Shown: piece by piece, positions 18,101 through 26,611 of the stretch | Position numbering within the stretch: the stretch's first letter is position 1 | Layout: each line of letters begins with the position of its first letter | Assembly: GCF_020103695.1 (NCBI RefSeq) | Contig: NZ_JAHXBF010000037.1 | Coordinates: 1-64,000, forward strand | DNA length: 64,000 bases | DNA from: Hyalangium versicolor | GTDB taxonomy: Bacteria; Myxococcota; Myxococcia; Myxococcales; Myxococcaceae | Direction: 5' to 3' | Notes under the pieces: generated by a model | What the model saw: only the letters and a program-made list of their open reading frames with translations | Database searches by the model: none | What the model was told of the DNA's origin: nothing | Made by a program: the position numbers and the translations under genes

Positions 18101-18744
18101 TGGATCAGCCCGGCGCGGTGGGCGGCGTGAACGCCCTCGGCGGCATCCCGGAGCGCGAGCACCTTCTGTTCCACGGTGAGCTCGTCCGACAGTTGCCCCA
18201 GGGGCAGGCCATCGACGAACTGCATGGCGATGTAGGGCTTGCCCTGAACTTCGCCGACTTCGTGGACCTTGCAGACGCGCTCGTGCTCGACGCGGGCCTG
18301 GGAGCGAGCCTCGGACAGCAGGCGGCGGACGAGTTCCGCGTCATCGCCCTTGACGAACTTGAGGGCGACGTTGCGGCGCAGGCGCAAGTCGTAGGCGAGG
18401 AAGACCTGGCCCATGCCGCCCTGGCCGAGGAAGCGGACCCCCGAGTAGCGATCCCAACCGGGGATGGGGAAGGCGGGGTCTACCTTGTCGCGATCGTTGA
18501 GCGTGAGGGCGGGGCCGAGCGTCTCGCCATTGTCCGTCCGCGAGCGCGGCACGAGGGTGGGGTCGACATCGGCCTTGCGGATTTCGGCGAGGGACTCCTC
18601 GGAGATGAGGCCCCGCTCCTTGAGGAGGGACATGGGGCTGCGGCCCAGGCGGCGGGCCTCTTCGCCCAGCGAGGTGGCCTCCTCGCGCGAGATGAGGCCC
18701 TCGGCCACGGCCATGCGCAGCTCTGCCTCGGTATCGACGCGCAT
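15133..18744 (-). CDS. Membrane Ser/Thr protein kinase with TPR sensor region
   Basis: The product has 1203 residues. A helical N-terminal section (1-60) precedes the kinase: Gly loop GQGGMGQV (107-114), catalytic Lys129, HRDLKPSN (215-222), DFG (239-241) and PHYMSPEQARG. One membrane helix lies at about 385-406 (RLIVSVASAALLAVALALGS). The remaining 790 residues are TPR-like helical repeats, probably in the periplasm or facing a protein partner. This is a PknB-like architecture typical of myxobacteria. The 3' end overlaps the small sigma-54-controlled ORF by 17 bases in convergent arrangement. Confidence 0.92.
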   Translation of the reverse strand: MRVDTEAELRMAVAEGLISREEATSLGEEARRLGRSPMSLLKERGLISEESLAEIRKADVDPTLVPRSRTDNGETLGPALTLNDRDKVDPAFPIPGWDRYSGVRFLGQGGMGQVFLAYDLRLRRNVALKFVKGDDAELVRRLLSEARSQARVEHERVCKVHEVGEVQGKPYIAMQFVDGLPLGQLSDELTVEQKVLALRDAAEGVHAAHRAGLIHRDLKPSNILVERSEDGRLKPFVMDFGLAHDWSEKGGATSTGSVLGTPHYMSPEQARGEVQSLDRRADVYSLGATLYFLLTGEPPIPGANGLEVLNNIATVEPTPPRKLNPNIPADLEAIVLKCLEKDRSVRYDSARSLIEDLDRFLAGEPIQARPTGFWYWLRKKARKHRLIVSVASAALLAVALALGSAIYTHSQATHREELARRFTEKVEHIEALARYSGLSPLHDTREDRKEIRQHMEELGTQIRQAGDAAVGPGNYALARGYLALGDDALARKHLELAWNSGFHEPRVAYALALVLGHLYQDQLLEVERTRNPELREVRKQELQRDFRDPALVYLRLSQGADVPSADYVSALLSFYEDRLDEALARVDAMGNRLPWLYEVPLLHGDILQARAARRWNQGDREGALADFEAGRNAYAAAAAIGESVPAVHQALAKLEYTAALMEMYGHGDVLPPLTRGRQAVVHALEALPEDPTSLLLEARFHRRLAEYRTTHGEDPQAALDAALAAARKALEQGLTGPQTHLELGRILFQSANFRVSRGQDPREQLRQSVQALQQIAPKDRDYDFHNTLGGLFFMWAGYEDDTGASSADHRRQAIESFQEATRLSPRIPDAWSNLGMAFYRRAEHPAPNEKGPVSEQQEEDLRQAWTALQRAMELNPRNWVPYLYGGLIQAQWAELHPCGPEASRHLSTALELYSQGLAINQNPQLHNGLGIALLHQAQQTWEHGGDPFPLLDKAQAAFEQAIHLAPQQVFGHTNLGEAHLWRATYLWRQSQNPTASMRSALASLEQAIRLGKNGTEPQISVGSGFLLLAEVDLRQGKDPRPQLQHSEKALREALAINPQHGRAWLELAELQGFMARWHAQRGQGSLQEFQEAERHFERSLALLPDAAEARLAFGSLQHSWAMFEKDAGRAPAPQLERGLALVEEALSTCPEWPQALLVRAQLSLLRASLENRPDEQLTLRARAQEDFSRALLKNPHLGTNPRR
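15151..15168 (+). terminator. Intrinsic terminator of the small ORF
   Basis: CCCCA-gg-TGGGG followed by gTTCTTT lies directly after the stop codon of the 46-codon ORF. It is inside the 3' end of the converging kinase gene. Confidence 0.55.
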
Positions 18745-18872
18745 CAGGGAAGAAGGGGGCCCACGGGTGGCGGGCCCCAGTCATACCCGATGCAGGGCTG
18801 TCTGCGTAGGGGACGAGCGGCGGACGGTGGCCGTACCCTTGGTACGCGGGTGAACGGGCGGCGGGGCGTGCT

Positions 18873-20225
18873 TCAGTGCGAGTGAACGCGAGCCAGGCGC
18901 TGAGCGGTGCGGAAGAGCTGAGAGCAGGAGTAGTCCAGAGGCGCCTCCTGGTTCTGGAGGGCATGGCGGGCCCGGAGGAAGGGCAGCCAGGCCCTGTCAC
19001 CGATGATGACCGCGGCCTCTTCCAACTTCTTGCGCGGCAGCCAGCGGCCGCCGAGCACATCCACCAGATAACGGCCGAGGAAGGCCCCCAGGGCGGGTAC
19101 GAGGGTTTCTCGCTGCTCGTGGGACAGGCGCCTGCCCCAGTTCGCGTGCCACAAGTGCCAGTCGAGGTGAGGCAGGGCCTCCAGGGTACCCTTCATGACC
19201 TGGGGCACTTTCTTATGGAACAGGGCGACGAGCTGCTCGGAATAGAGGCCCTCGTAGGTGTCGATGGCGGCCTTGATGTTGTCCACATCCGACTCGGGAG
19301 CCTGGGAGGCGGGCAACCACTCGGAGACGGCGGGAGGGCGGTAGCGGTTGAAGCGCTCGACGAGGGCGCGCTTGCCGCCGAGCACGCCTTGGAAGTCCGC
19401 CTCCATGCGCAGGATGTCGGCGACGTCAGGGTCGAACTCCATGGGGACGGGAACGAACTCGAGCGAGCGCTGACGCAGGGTGGCCAGAGTGGAGTCCAGG
19501 GAGAGCTCGGGGCGCAGGTGGACGAGGGCACGGGCCTGGGCGAGGCGGGCCTCTTCGGAACTGAAGTCCGCGGGAGTGGGGCGTGTGAGCCAGAGGACGG
19601 CGCCGTGGGGTAGTTCCTCCATGAGGGCGGAGGGGGTGGCCAGCAGGCGCTCGCGGCCGATGGCCTGCACCGTGGCCGGGCCGTACACGTTGAGCCAGAA
19701 CGTCTCGTAGATGGGCCGGGGCGTGCTCAGGTCATTCACGGTGGGATCGGTGCTCAGACCGAGATCGGCGGAGTTGTGCCCTACGCCGAAGGTGAGCGGG
19801 AGGCAGGAGGCCATGGCTCGCACGAAGGAGACGAGGTACGCGGCGCGCCTGTCGGCTTGACCCGGCTCACGCAGGAACGAGAAGGGCTGCAGGTATATGG
19901 AAAGAGAGCAATAGACTCCCTCCTCCTTAGTCGTCCTGCTCGCGAACGAGACAATGACCTCTGGCGGCTGGGAGCGCACCAGCATGAGCGTGAAGGTCTC
20001 TCCAATGTAGGACTCAGGGAGCCGCTTCCGCAGAGCCTGGCGCGAGTAATTCAGCCAACGACGACGACCGACGTGCGACATCTTGTTTGGGCGTACCTCG
20101 GGGTCCAGTGACTCGATGGTCTCCAAGACTTTCTCCAGTTCCTCGAAGCCCCTCTCCATGGGGTTCTGGGAGAAGAAGAGATCAAGCCGCAAACTGGCGT
20201 CATGGTTCCATTCGTCAGGGGACAT
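18873..20225 (-). CDS. Candidate immunity protein coupled to the upstream lipoprotein
   Basis: I do not recognise the family with certainty. The product has 450 residues from the ATG at 20225 (MSPDEWNHDASLRLDLFF); a start 21 bases earlier is also possible. It has no signal peptide, so it is cytoplasmic. Features include FGVGHNSADLGLS, TFWLNVYGPATVQAIGRERL and a helical C-terminal half. The layout slightly recalls DUF3396-type immunity proteins, but this is weak. The start overlaps the stop of the toxin-like lipoprotein gene by 11 bases, so the two are translationally coupled. A coupled lipoprotein and cytoplasmic partner is the usual arrangement of myxobacterial Sit toxin/immunity pairs. Confidence 0.6.
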   Translation of the reverse strand: MSPDEWNHDASLRLDLFFSQNPMERGFEELEKVLETIESLDPEVRPNKMSHVGRRRWLNYSRQALRKRLPESYIGETFTLMLVRSQPPEVIVSFASRTTKEEGVYCSLSIYLQPFSFLREPGQADRRAAYLVSFVRAMASCLPLTFGVGHNSADLGLSTDPTVNDLSTPRPIYETFWLNVYGPATVQAIGRERLLATPSALMEELPHGAVLWLTRPTPADFSSEEARLAQARALVHLRPELSLDSTLATLRQRSLEFVPVPMEFDPDVADILRMEADFQGVLGGKRALVERFNRYRPPAVSEWLPASQAPESDVDNIKAAIDTYEGLYSEQLVALFHKKVPQVMKGTLEALPHLDWHLWHANWGRRLSHEQRETLVPALGAFLGRYLVDVLGGRWLPRKKLEEAAVIIGDRAWLPFLRARHALQNQEAPLDYSCSQLFRTAQRLARVHSH

Positions 20226-21609
20226 AGAAGTGAAGTTGGACCCCAAATCGAGGTGCTGCTTTCAAGAGGGCATCCTTGAATTCGAAAGAAAGCTCTGCCC
20301 CGTCATAGACGACGTGCACTTGTGAGACCCGCACTTTCTGGCCGAAGAGCGGGTGGCTGCGTCGACGCACCTCGACCCCTCCCCCGTACTTGGTTGTGGC
20401 CTCCCGGCTGTCGATCTCGAGCTGTTTGAGCACCTCGTTAGGGTTCTTCCCAGAGAAGTCGTGCTGCTTGTTGCTGAAGGAGTGGATGGAAGGTTGACGG
20501 CCTGGGCCGAGCGTCGCCTGGTCGACGGCGAGCTGATCGACATACACGGGGGTGGCACGGCCCTCGAGCTGGAGCCCCGTGTTGTCGGTGACCAGGGGTT
20601 GCTTCATCCCCGGGAGGCACTGCCGCGAGCCCTCTGCCTGCTGGAGCCAGCGTGTGACGGCGCGCTGGAACTCCAGGGAGCGCTGGAACGTGTTGAGAAG
20701 TCCCGAGTAGCTGTTCCAGATGAGAGGCGGCTTGACTTGCACCCCGGGGGACACGGGGCGTGTACCGGCCAGCTCCTCGTAGCGGCGATGCCAGTAGGCC
20801 ACGTAACTGGTCCAGCGAGGATGATCGGCCTCGATGCCTGCGGGAGGCTGCGAGGAAGCAGGGCGGTGGCGGGCGAGCTCATTCAGGCTCCGAGGGTGGC
20901 GCGCGCCCGTCTCCAGGGCCTCGGCTTCGGCGAGGCGAGCCTCCAACGCCGGCAGTTCCTCCGCGGCGATACGAGCCTCCAAGCCTGCCAACGCCAGCCT
21001 TCCAGCCTCTACCGGAGCAGCGGCTTCCGCTGCTGTGGTCCTGGCATCGGCCGTTGCTGCTTCCACTTCCGTGGCACCGGCGGCACCTTGCTTGAGGACG
21101 GTGCCCACCAGGAGCACGTCGAGCACGGCGGCGATGGTGGTGTTCCTCACATGCTGGAGCTTGGCCTCTTGGGAGAAGCTGGCAGCCATGACCTGGCGCA
21201 GGTGCATGCCCCCTTCGCCGCGTGAGGGCATGAACTCGTCCAGCTTGTGCCACTGCACCACGCAGGCGGGCAGCGAGCCGCAGACAATGCCCAGGGATTG
21301 TCGGGCCAACTCCTGGCCAGTGGCGCGGAGGGAGGTCTCCAACTGTCCGAAGAGTGCCCGGGCACGCAAGTTGCCGGTCTGGGAGTCGGCGTAGACGCGC
21401 TCGAGGTGCTCCGCACGGTAGACGAGGAGCACCGCGGAGCGCTTACCCACCAGGGTGCCGCGCTCGTCGCAGTAAAGCGCGTAGTCGAAGGAAGGAGCGA
21501 TGTCCTTCTGCAACTCCTCGAGAGGAACGGCGTCGGGTTCGGAGCACGAGCCGCCCAGTTGCGTGGAGGCCAGCAGGACCAGGAGCACCCAACAGCACAG
21601 GCGTGGCAT
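20215..21609 (-). CDS. Lipoprotein, candidate polymorphic toxin
   Basis: The product has 464 residues from the ATG at 21609. A signal segment (MPRLCCWVLLVLLASTQ) ends in GGSCSEPD, a lipobox. An N-terminal domain (SFDYALYCDERGTLVGKRSAV) is followed by a hydrophobic stretch (TTIAAVLDVLLVGTVL), then a long Ala/Glu-rich helical or coiled-coil region (about 205-260). A C-terminal domain runs from about 340 (LVTDNTGLQLEG) to HFYVP. The final module (SFSNKQHDFSGKNPNEVLKQ, FGQKVRVSQVHVVYDG) would be the active tip, of unknown activity. It is followed by an overlapping gene for a cytoplasmic protein, consistent with immunity. The toxin role is inference from architecture and context. Confidence 0.6.
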   Translation of the reverse strand: MPRLCCWVLLVLLASTQLGGSCSEPDAVPLEELQKDIAPSFDYALYCDERGTLVGKRSAVLLVYRAEHLERVYADSQTGNLRARALFGQLETSLRATGQELARQSLGIVCGSLPACVVQWHKLDEFMPSRGEGGMHLRQVMAASFSQEAKLQHVRNTTIAAVLDVLLVGTVLKQGAAGATEVEAATADARTTAAEAAAPVEAGRLALAGLEARIAAEELPALEARLAEAEALETGARHPRSLNELARHRPASSQPPAGIEADHPRWTSYVAYWHRRYEELAGTRPVSPGVQVKPPLIWNSYSGLLNTFQRSLEFQRAVTRWLQQAEGSRQCLPGMKQPLVTDNTGLQLEGRATPVYVDQLAVDQATLGPGRQPSIHSFSNKQHDFSGKNPNEVLKQLEIDSREATTKYGGGVEVRRRSHPLFGQKVRVSQVHVVYDGAELSFEFKDALLKAAPRFGVQLHFYVP

Positions 21610-21722
21610 GGGCGCAAAGCCTGTCATCGCCCCCGAGTCGGCAGAAGGACCTCACAGGCAGGGACCCGGGACGGACGAAAGCCGTACCCCTCAAGGCCCT
21701 CTTGTTGGCGCTGCTCGACGAG

Positions 21723-22805
21723 CTATGCGCCGGTGGCCTGGATGCGCACGGGAATGCGCCGCCGCCCGAACTTCCCCGGCGCAGCATCGAAGCGGCCCGG
21801 CACTGCGGCTCCACAATCCGGGCAGTGGCCCTCCGGCGTCACCCGGTACTCCAACAACTGGTACCAGTCCCGCACGATGAGCGATGCCCCACACCCTCCA
21901 CAGAGCGTGGTGTCCCCTTCCACGTCATGCACGTTGCCCGTGTACACGTGGCGCAGGCCCACCTGCCGGGCAATCCGCCGCGCCCGCCTCAACGTCTCGG
22001 GAGGCGTGGGCGGCACGTCCATCATCTTGAAGTCCGGATGGAAGCCCGAGAAGTGCACCGGCACGTCCGGTCCCAGCTTCTCGTGCACCCACTCGGAGAG
22101 CTGCGTCAGCTCCGCCTCCGAATCATTGTGCCCGGGGATGAGCAGCGTGGTGATCTCGAACCACACGCGCGTCTCGTGCTTCAGGTACTCCAACGTCTCC
22201 AGCACCGACTGGAGCTTCGAGAACGTGATGCGGTGGTAGAAGTCCTCGGTGAACGCCTTCAGGTCCACGTTCGCCGCGTCCATCTTCGCGTAGAAGTCGC
22301 GCCGCGGCTCGGCGTGCATGTAGCCCGCGGTCACCGCCACCGTCTGGATGCCTCGCGCATGGCACGCGTCCGCCACGTCCATCGCGTACTCGGCGAAGAT
22401 GACCGGATCATTGTATGTGAACGCCACGCTCTTGCAGCCCAGCTCCTGCGCGCGTTTCGCGATGGCCTCGGGCGAGGCCTGATCCATCAGCCGATCCTGC
22501 TCGCGAGACTTGGAGATGTCCCAGTTCTGGCAGAAGCGGCACCCCAGGTTGCACCCCGCCGTGCCAAACGACAGCACGCTGCTGCCCGGATAGAAGTGGT
22601 TCAACGGCTTCTTCTCGATGGGGTCCACGCAGAACCCAGACGAGCGGCCATACGTGGTGAGGACCATCCGGTCCCCCGCTCGCTGCCGCACGAAGCAGAA
22701 GCCCCGCTGGCCCTCGTTCAGCTTGCAGTCGCGCGGACACAGGTCGCACTGGATGCGCCCGTCCTCGAGCACGTGCCACCACCGCCCTGGATATTCGAGG
22801 CTCAC
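21723..22805 (-). CDS. amrS: AmmeMemoRadiSam system radical SAM enzyme (AmrS)
   Basis: This 360-residue radical SAM protein of the AmrS/PflA-like family has the iron-sulfur motif CNLGCRFC at C85, C89 and C92, then AFTYNDPVIFAEY, and the block TLLIPGHNDSEAEL. An N-terminal cysteine group (CDLCPRDC) and two CxxC pairs near the end (CGGCG, CPDCG) suggest a zinc site. In other organisms amrS is next to amrA and amrB; neither is adjacent here. The substrate is not established from the sequence. It diverges from the P450 gene. Confidence 0.85.
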   Translation of the reverse strand: MSLEYPGRWWHVLEDGRIQCDLCPRDCKLNEGQRGFCFVRQRAGDRMVLTTYGRSSGFCVDPIEKKPLNHFYPGSSVLSFGTAGCNLGCRFCQNWDISKSREQDRLMDQASPEAIAKRAQELGCKSVAFTYNDPVIFAEYAMDVADACHARGIQTVAVTAGYMHAEPRRDFYAKMDAANVDLKAFTEDFYHRITFSKLQSVLETLEYLKHETRVWFEITTLLIPGHNDSEAELTQLSEWVHEKLGPDVPVHFSGFHPDFKMMDVPPTPPETLRRARRIARQVGLRHVYTGNVHDVEGDTTLCGGCGASLIVRDWYQLLEYRVTPEGHCPDCGAAVPGRFDAAPGKFGRRRIPVRIQATGA

Positions 22806-22910
22806 GCCAGTCCTCCTCCCGTCCTTCGATGATTATCAGCCACGAGCGGGATCCGCCTCGTGCTCGGCCGGTGCGCGGCCGGGTCTCCAGGCCCCTGGCG
22901 CACAGGGCAT

Positions 22911-24221
22911 ATGATGCGTCCCATGGCCAAGACTCCCCCGCACCCTCCTGGCGCCTCCGAGGGCCGCAAGCCCCTCTCCGCCGACCAGTGCCCGCATCTG
23001 GGCCGCGAGTACAACCACTTCGCCGGCCCGCACCTCGAGAATCCCTATCCGTTCTTCGAGCAGCTGCGGAAGGAGGCGCCCGTCACCTTCAATCCCATGC
23101 TGGGCATGTGGCTGATCAGCCGCTACGACGACGTCATCTCGGTGCTGAACAACCCCACGGCCTACTCCTCGGCGGGCGTCGCTACCACCTCGGTGGACAG
23201 GCTGACGCCCGAGGCCCAGGCCATCCTCGGGCCCGGACCCATCATCCATGACAGCCCGCTCAACATGGATCCGCCGGTCCACACCCGCATGAAGCGCCTG
23301 CTCCAGCGCGGGTTCACGCTCGCCAAGGTCTCGCGCCAGGAGGAGCGCGTCCGGCAGCTCACCAACGCCCTCATCGATGGCTTCATCCACGAGGGCCGGG
23401 TGGATCTCGTCCAGCGGTTCACCCATCCGCTGCCCGCACAGGTCATCCTCAACATGGTGGGCGTGCCGCAGGAGGATGTGGAGAAGGTGCGGCGCTGGTC
23501 CGGTTCCCTGTTCGGGCTCATCTTCGCGGACATTCCCCCTACGGTGCAGCCCGCCATGGCGCGCGACGTGGTGGAGTACCGCAACTACTGCACGCAGCTC
23601 ATCGAGCAGCGCCGGCGCCAACCGCAGGAGGACCTCACGAGCGATCTCGTGCAGGCCGAACCCGATGGCGAGGCACTGACGATGCCAGAGCTCATCTCGC
23701 TGATCGGCGGCTCCCTGCTGGCCGCAGGCCATGAGACGACGAGCGCGCAGCTCTCCATCGCCGTGAAGAACCTGCTGGAGCATCCAGAGCGCTGGCAGCA
23801 GCTGCGCGAGGACCGGACGCTCATCCCCAAGGCCCTGGAGGAGTGCATGCGGTTGGAGGGCGTCGCGCCCGGCATGGTCCGCACCGCCATCCAGGACGTG
23901 GAGGTGGGAGGCGTGCTGCTGCCAAAGGGCTCGCGCCTGTTCCTGGTCTACGGATCCGCCAACCGCGACGAGGCGCACTTCAAGGACCCGGAGCACTTCG
24001 ATCCGCACCGCGAAAACATGCAGCACCTCAACTTCAGCCGGGGCATCCACTTCTGTCTGGGCGCTCCCCTGGCCCGGCTGGAGCTGCGCGTGGCGCTCGA
24101 GCAGCTCATCGAGCGCATTCCCGGCATGCGCCTGGTGCCCGGCCAGGACTACGGCTACCACCAGGAGATGCTGATCCTTCGCGCCATCCGCCAGCTCCAG
24201 GTGGAGTGGACCGTTTCCTGA
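22911..24221 (+). CDS. Cytochrome P450
   Basis: A soluble bacterial P450 of 436 residues starting MMRPMAKTPPHPPG (22911; a start at 22923 is also possible). It has the oxygen-activation motif AGHETTS, the ExxR helix (EECMR) and the heme-ligand loop FSRGIHFCLGAPLAR with the proximal Cys. It is a haem monooxygenase; the substrate is unknown and no ferredoxin gene is adjacent. It is isolated and not in a visible biosynthetic cluster. Confidence 0.93.
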   Translation: MMRPMAKTPPHPPGASEGRKPLSADQCPHLGREYNHFAGPHLENPYPFFEQLRKEAPVTFNPMLGMWLISRYDDVISVLNNPTAYSSAGVATTSVDRLTPEAQAILGPGPIIHDSPLNMDPPVHTRMKRLLQRGFTLAKVSRQEERVRQLTNALIDGFIHEGRVDLVQRFTHPLPAQVILNMVGVPQEDVEKVRRWSGSLFGLIFADIPPTVQPAMARDVVEYRNYCTQLIEQRRRQPQEDLTSDLVQAEPDGEALTMPELISLIGGSLLAAGHETTSAQLSIAVKNLLEHPERWQQLREDRTLIPKALEECMRLEGVAPGMVRTAIQDVEVGGVLLPKGSRLFLVYGSANRDEAHFKDPEHFDPHRENMQHLNFSRGIHFCLGAPLARLELRVALEQLIERIPGMRLVPGQDYGYHQEMLILRAIRQLQVEWTVS

Positions 24222-24254
24222 GCCGAGCGGAGGCCCCTCGCACAGCTGGGGGCC

Positions 24255-24902
24255 TCACCTGCTCATCGCTGGCGAGTGGCTGAGCACATCGCGCCGCCAC
24301 TCGCCGAGCCGGTCGAATTCATCCTCCGGCCACGTGCCCAGGTGCACCATGACGATGCCTCCATCCGAGGTCATCAGGCTCGCGTCCACGTGGACGCTCG
24401 GCTCCACCACGGCATTCGGAGGATCCACGTAGCCTTCCTGGTGCTCCAACTCGAGCGATGCCAGGCGCGCCCCGGGAAACTCCGCGAGACAGAGCGTGAG
24501 GAACTCGTGCGGCGGCCGGTACGGCGGAGGCGAGCCGATGTGCATGCCCCACGGATCCATGCGCCGCTGGAGCGTGGTGGTCCGCACCCAGGCGAGCACG
24601 GCCCGCTCGTACAGGGCTCCCACGTGGTCCACCGCCTGCGGGTGCCGCATGCCGTCCTGCCCTCGCAGGTGCAGCGTGTAGTGCGGCCGCTCGCCCGGCC
24701 ACCACCAGCTCAGCTCGAAGCGATCTCCCGGGCCGGACTCGTTGGAGGGGAAGAGCGCCTCCAGGTGCCGGAGGTATTGCTCCTGGCTCAGGCTCAGCCG
24801 GTGCGCGCGCAGGGCATGCCAGTCCGTGCGGGAGAAATGCAGGACTCTCGCGCGGTATGCGCGCGGATCCGTGTTCAGCAATTCTACCCAGTCGTCGCTC
24901 AT
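24255..24902 (-). CDS. Conserved hypothetical protein
   Basis: I do not recognise this 215-residue cytoplasmic protein. It starts MSDDWVELLNTDPRAYRAR and has aromatic-rich blocks (SWWWPGERPHYTLHLRGQDG, YVDPPNAVVEPSVHVD). No signal peptide or membrane helix is present. Codon use matches its neighbours. It converges on the P450 gene (33 bp apart) and diverges from the SDR gene. The small soluble fold with no partner could be an immunity-type protein, but nothing in the sequence proves it. Confidence 0.65.
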   Translation of the reverse strand: MSDDWVELLNTDPRAYRARVLHFSRTDWHALRAHRLSLSQEQYLRHLEALFPSNESGPGDRFELSWWWPGERPHYTLHLRGQDGMRHPQAVDHVGALYERAVLAWVRTTTLQRRMDPWGMHIGSPPPYRPPHEFLTLCLAEFPGARLASLELEHQEGYVDPPNAVVEPSVHVDASLMTSDGGIVMVHLGTWPEDEFDRLGEWRRDVLSHSPAMSR

Positions 24903-25020
24903 GCGGACGGTACCAGCCTACTCCTTCACGGCCGCGCGTGCCGGAAGTTCCCCGTGGAAGGGGCTTGCCCCTCCGTCGCGGTCTTGCGTTCAGTGGTAGG
25001 CACCGCGGGTGCAAAGGGTG

Positions 25021-25039
25021 GTCCGCCCTACAAGCGGAC
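25021..25039 (+). promoter_or_regulatory. Inverted repeat upstream of the SDR gene
   Basis: GTCCGC-cctacaa-GCGGAC is a perfect 6-bp inverted repeat in the divergent gap 24903-25123. It could be an operator for the SDR gene. The rest of the 221-bp gap shows nothing else I can name. Confidence 0.3.
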
Positions 25040-25123
25040 AGCCGAGCCATCCTCCCGCAACCCCTGTTTCCTCCCTTCTCCCCTGCCCATCCTGGGGGAC
25101 GGACGAGCGGATCGAGGACGGGA

Positions 25124-26119
25124 ATGGCTCGAGAGAATCTTCAGGGCAAGGTGGCGCTGGTCACGGGGGCTTCGAGCGGAGTGGGCTGGCAGTCCGCGGT
25201 ACGCCTGGCGGAGCAGGGCGTGCGGCTGTGCGTCACCGCGCGGCGTGTCGAGGCACTCGAGAAGCTCCAGCGCGAGGTGCTGCGGCGGGGCGGCGAGTGT
25301 CTCGTGGCGCCAGGGGATGTCACCGTCCAGGAGGATGTGGAGCGCGTGGTCCACGCCTGCCTGGAATACTACGGACAGTTGGATCTCCTGGTGAACGTGG
25401 CGGGCGTCCAGTCCTACGGGTATTTCGACCAGCTGCCGTGGGAGCACGTCATCCGCACCTTCGATGTGAACTGCTTCGGGTACATGCGCTTTGTGCGCGC
25501 GGTGCTGCCGCACTTCCGGGCTCGGGGCCGGGGCCACATCCTCAATGTCCAGTCCATGCTCTCCGTGGGCGCGGCGCCGCTGCTGGGTGCGTACACGTCC
25601 TCGAAGCACGCGGCGCTCGGATTTGCCCAGTGTCTGGAGTTGGAATTGCGCGGCACGGGCATCCGCGTGTCCAACGTGCTGGTGCCCTCGGTGGCCACGC
25701 CGATGTTCGACCACGCGCCCACGCAGTTCCACCTGGCACCGGTGCCGGTGCCGCCCACGTACGAGCCGGATGTGGCGGCGCGCGCCGTGGTGAGGTGCGC
25801 GCGGCGGCCGGGGCGGACCTCGGTACCGGTGTTCCTCCAGGGGCGGCTCATCCTCTGGATGGATCAGTTCCTGCCGCAGGTGGGCAAGTGGCTGCTGGGG
25901 AAGTTCGGCGCGCGGATGCAGATGCGCGAGAAGCCGGTGGAGCGCTCCGAGGGCAACCTCTTCGTCCCGGTGGCACAGGGCGTGGGGCCTCGGGGGAGCG
26001 TGCCGCCCACGCCGCGCTGGAAGCGCTTCTCCGCGACGGCGGCCCTGGTGGCGCTGGCGGGCGGGGCGCTCGGGGGAGTGGCGCTCGGGGCGCACGAGGT
26101 GGCTCGGGCCGTGAGGTGA
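25124..26119 (+). CDS. Short-chain dehydrogenase/reductase
   Basis: The product has 331 residues from the ATG at 25124 (MARENLQGKVALVTGASSGV). The NAD(P) motif TGASSGVG is at about 14-21, NVAG precedes, the catalytic Ser lies in NVQSMLSVGAAPLLG and YTSSK is the Tyr-xxx-Lys. The core SDR fold ends near residue 250. An additional C-terminal tail has a hydrophobic segment (FSATAALVALAGGALGGVAL) that may anchor it to the membrane. The substrate is unknown. The 3' neighbour is a convergent small membrane protein. Confidence 0.92.
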   Translation: MARENLQGKVALVTGASSGVGWQSAVRLAEQGVRLCVTARRVEALEKLQREVLRRGGECLVAPGDVTVQEDVERVVHACLEYYGQLDLLVNVAGVQSYGYFDQLPWEHVIRTFDVNCFGYMRFVRAVLPHFRARGRGHILNVQSMLSVGAAPLLGAYTSSKHAALGFAQCLELELRGTGIRVSNVLVPSVATPMFDHAPTQFHLAPVPVPPTYEPDVAARAVVRCARRPGRTSVPVFLQGRLILWMDQFLPQVGKWLLGKFGARMQMREKPVERSEGNLFVPVAQGVGPRGSVPPTPRWKRFSATAALVALAGGALGGVALGAHEVARAVR

Positions 26120-26144
26120 GCGGAGGACGGTCGTCCTCGAGAGG

Positions 26145-26477
26145 TCATGTCTGGGTCGGGCGCTGCAGGCTGCGAGCGGGGGCCTGCCCGGACAGGACGG
26201 ACATACAGATGACGAGCACGCCGACGATGATGTCGTGCGCCGTGGGCAGGGTGCTGTCGCCGTAGCCGAGCAGGAGCGGGGCGAGCAGGAGCCAACCTCC
26301 GAGCGCCACATTGACGAAGCGCAGCGCGGGGCGGGAGGCGGCGCAGAGGGCCACGATGGCGACGGCCAGCCCCACGATGAGCTCATTGAAGCGCGCGGCG
26401 CGCTCGGGATAGGCGAAGACGAGGGGGGCGATGAAGAGCCAGACACCCAGGACAAAACTCAGCCAGCGAGCCCACAT
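26145..26477 (-). CDS. SPW-repeat type small membrane protein
   Basis: The product has 110 residues from the ATG at 26477. It has four hydrophobic segments, with FVLGVWLFIAPLVFAY and NVALGGWLLLAPLLLGYGD as two similar half-repeats. This fits the SPW-repeat family of small integral membrane proteins. The role is unknown. It converges on the SDR gene. Confidence 0.75.
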   Translation of the reverse strand: MWARWLSFVLGVWLFIAPLVFAYPERAARFNELIVGLAVAIVALCAASRPALRFVNVALGGWLLLAPLLLGYGDSTLPTAHDIIVGVLVICMSVLSGQAPARSLQRPTQT

Positions 26478-26611
26478 GATGCAGCCCTCCCGTGCACTGT
26501 CCAACACAAGGTGGGGAGCGCCGGGGGGAACCCGCAAGCAGAGGAGGAGGCGGGCGAGCGTGCGTCACGCGGGCCCCTGGCACAGCGGAGACAGTCATCC
26601 GCCGGAGTGAG

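Noticed and set aside
15460-18885. Plus-strand open frame of 1141 codons over the TPR kinase
   Set aside because: It is antisense to a clear kinase with all catalytic motifs and has unlikely composition.
22911-26119. P450 and SDR genes as a natural-product cluster
   Set aside because: They are separated by an unrelated opposite-strand gene and no synthase, carrier or transport gene is present.
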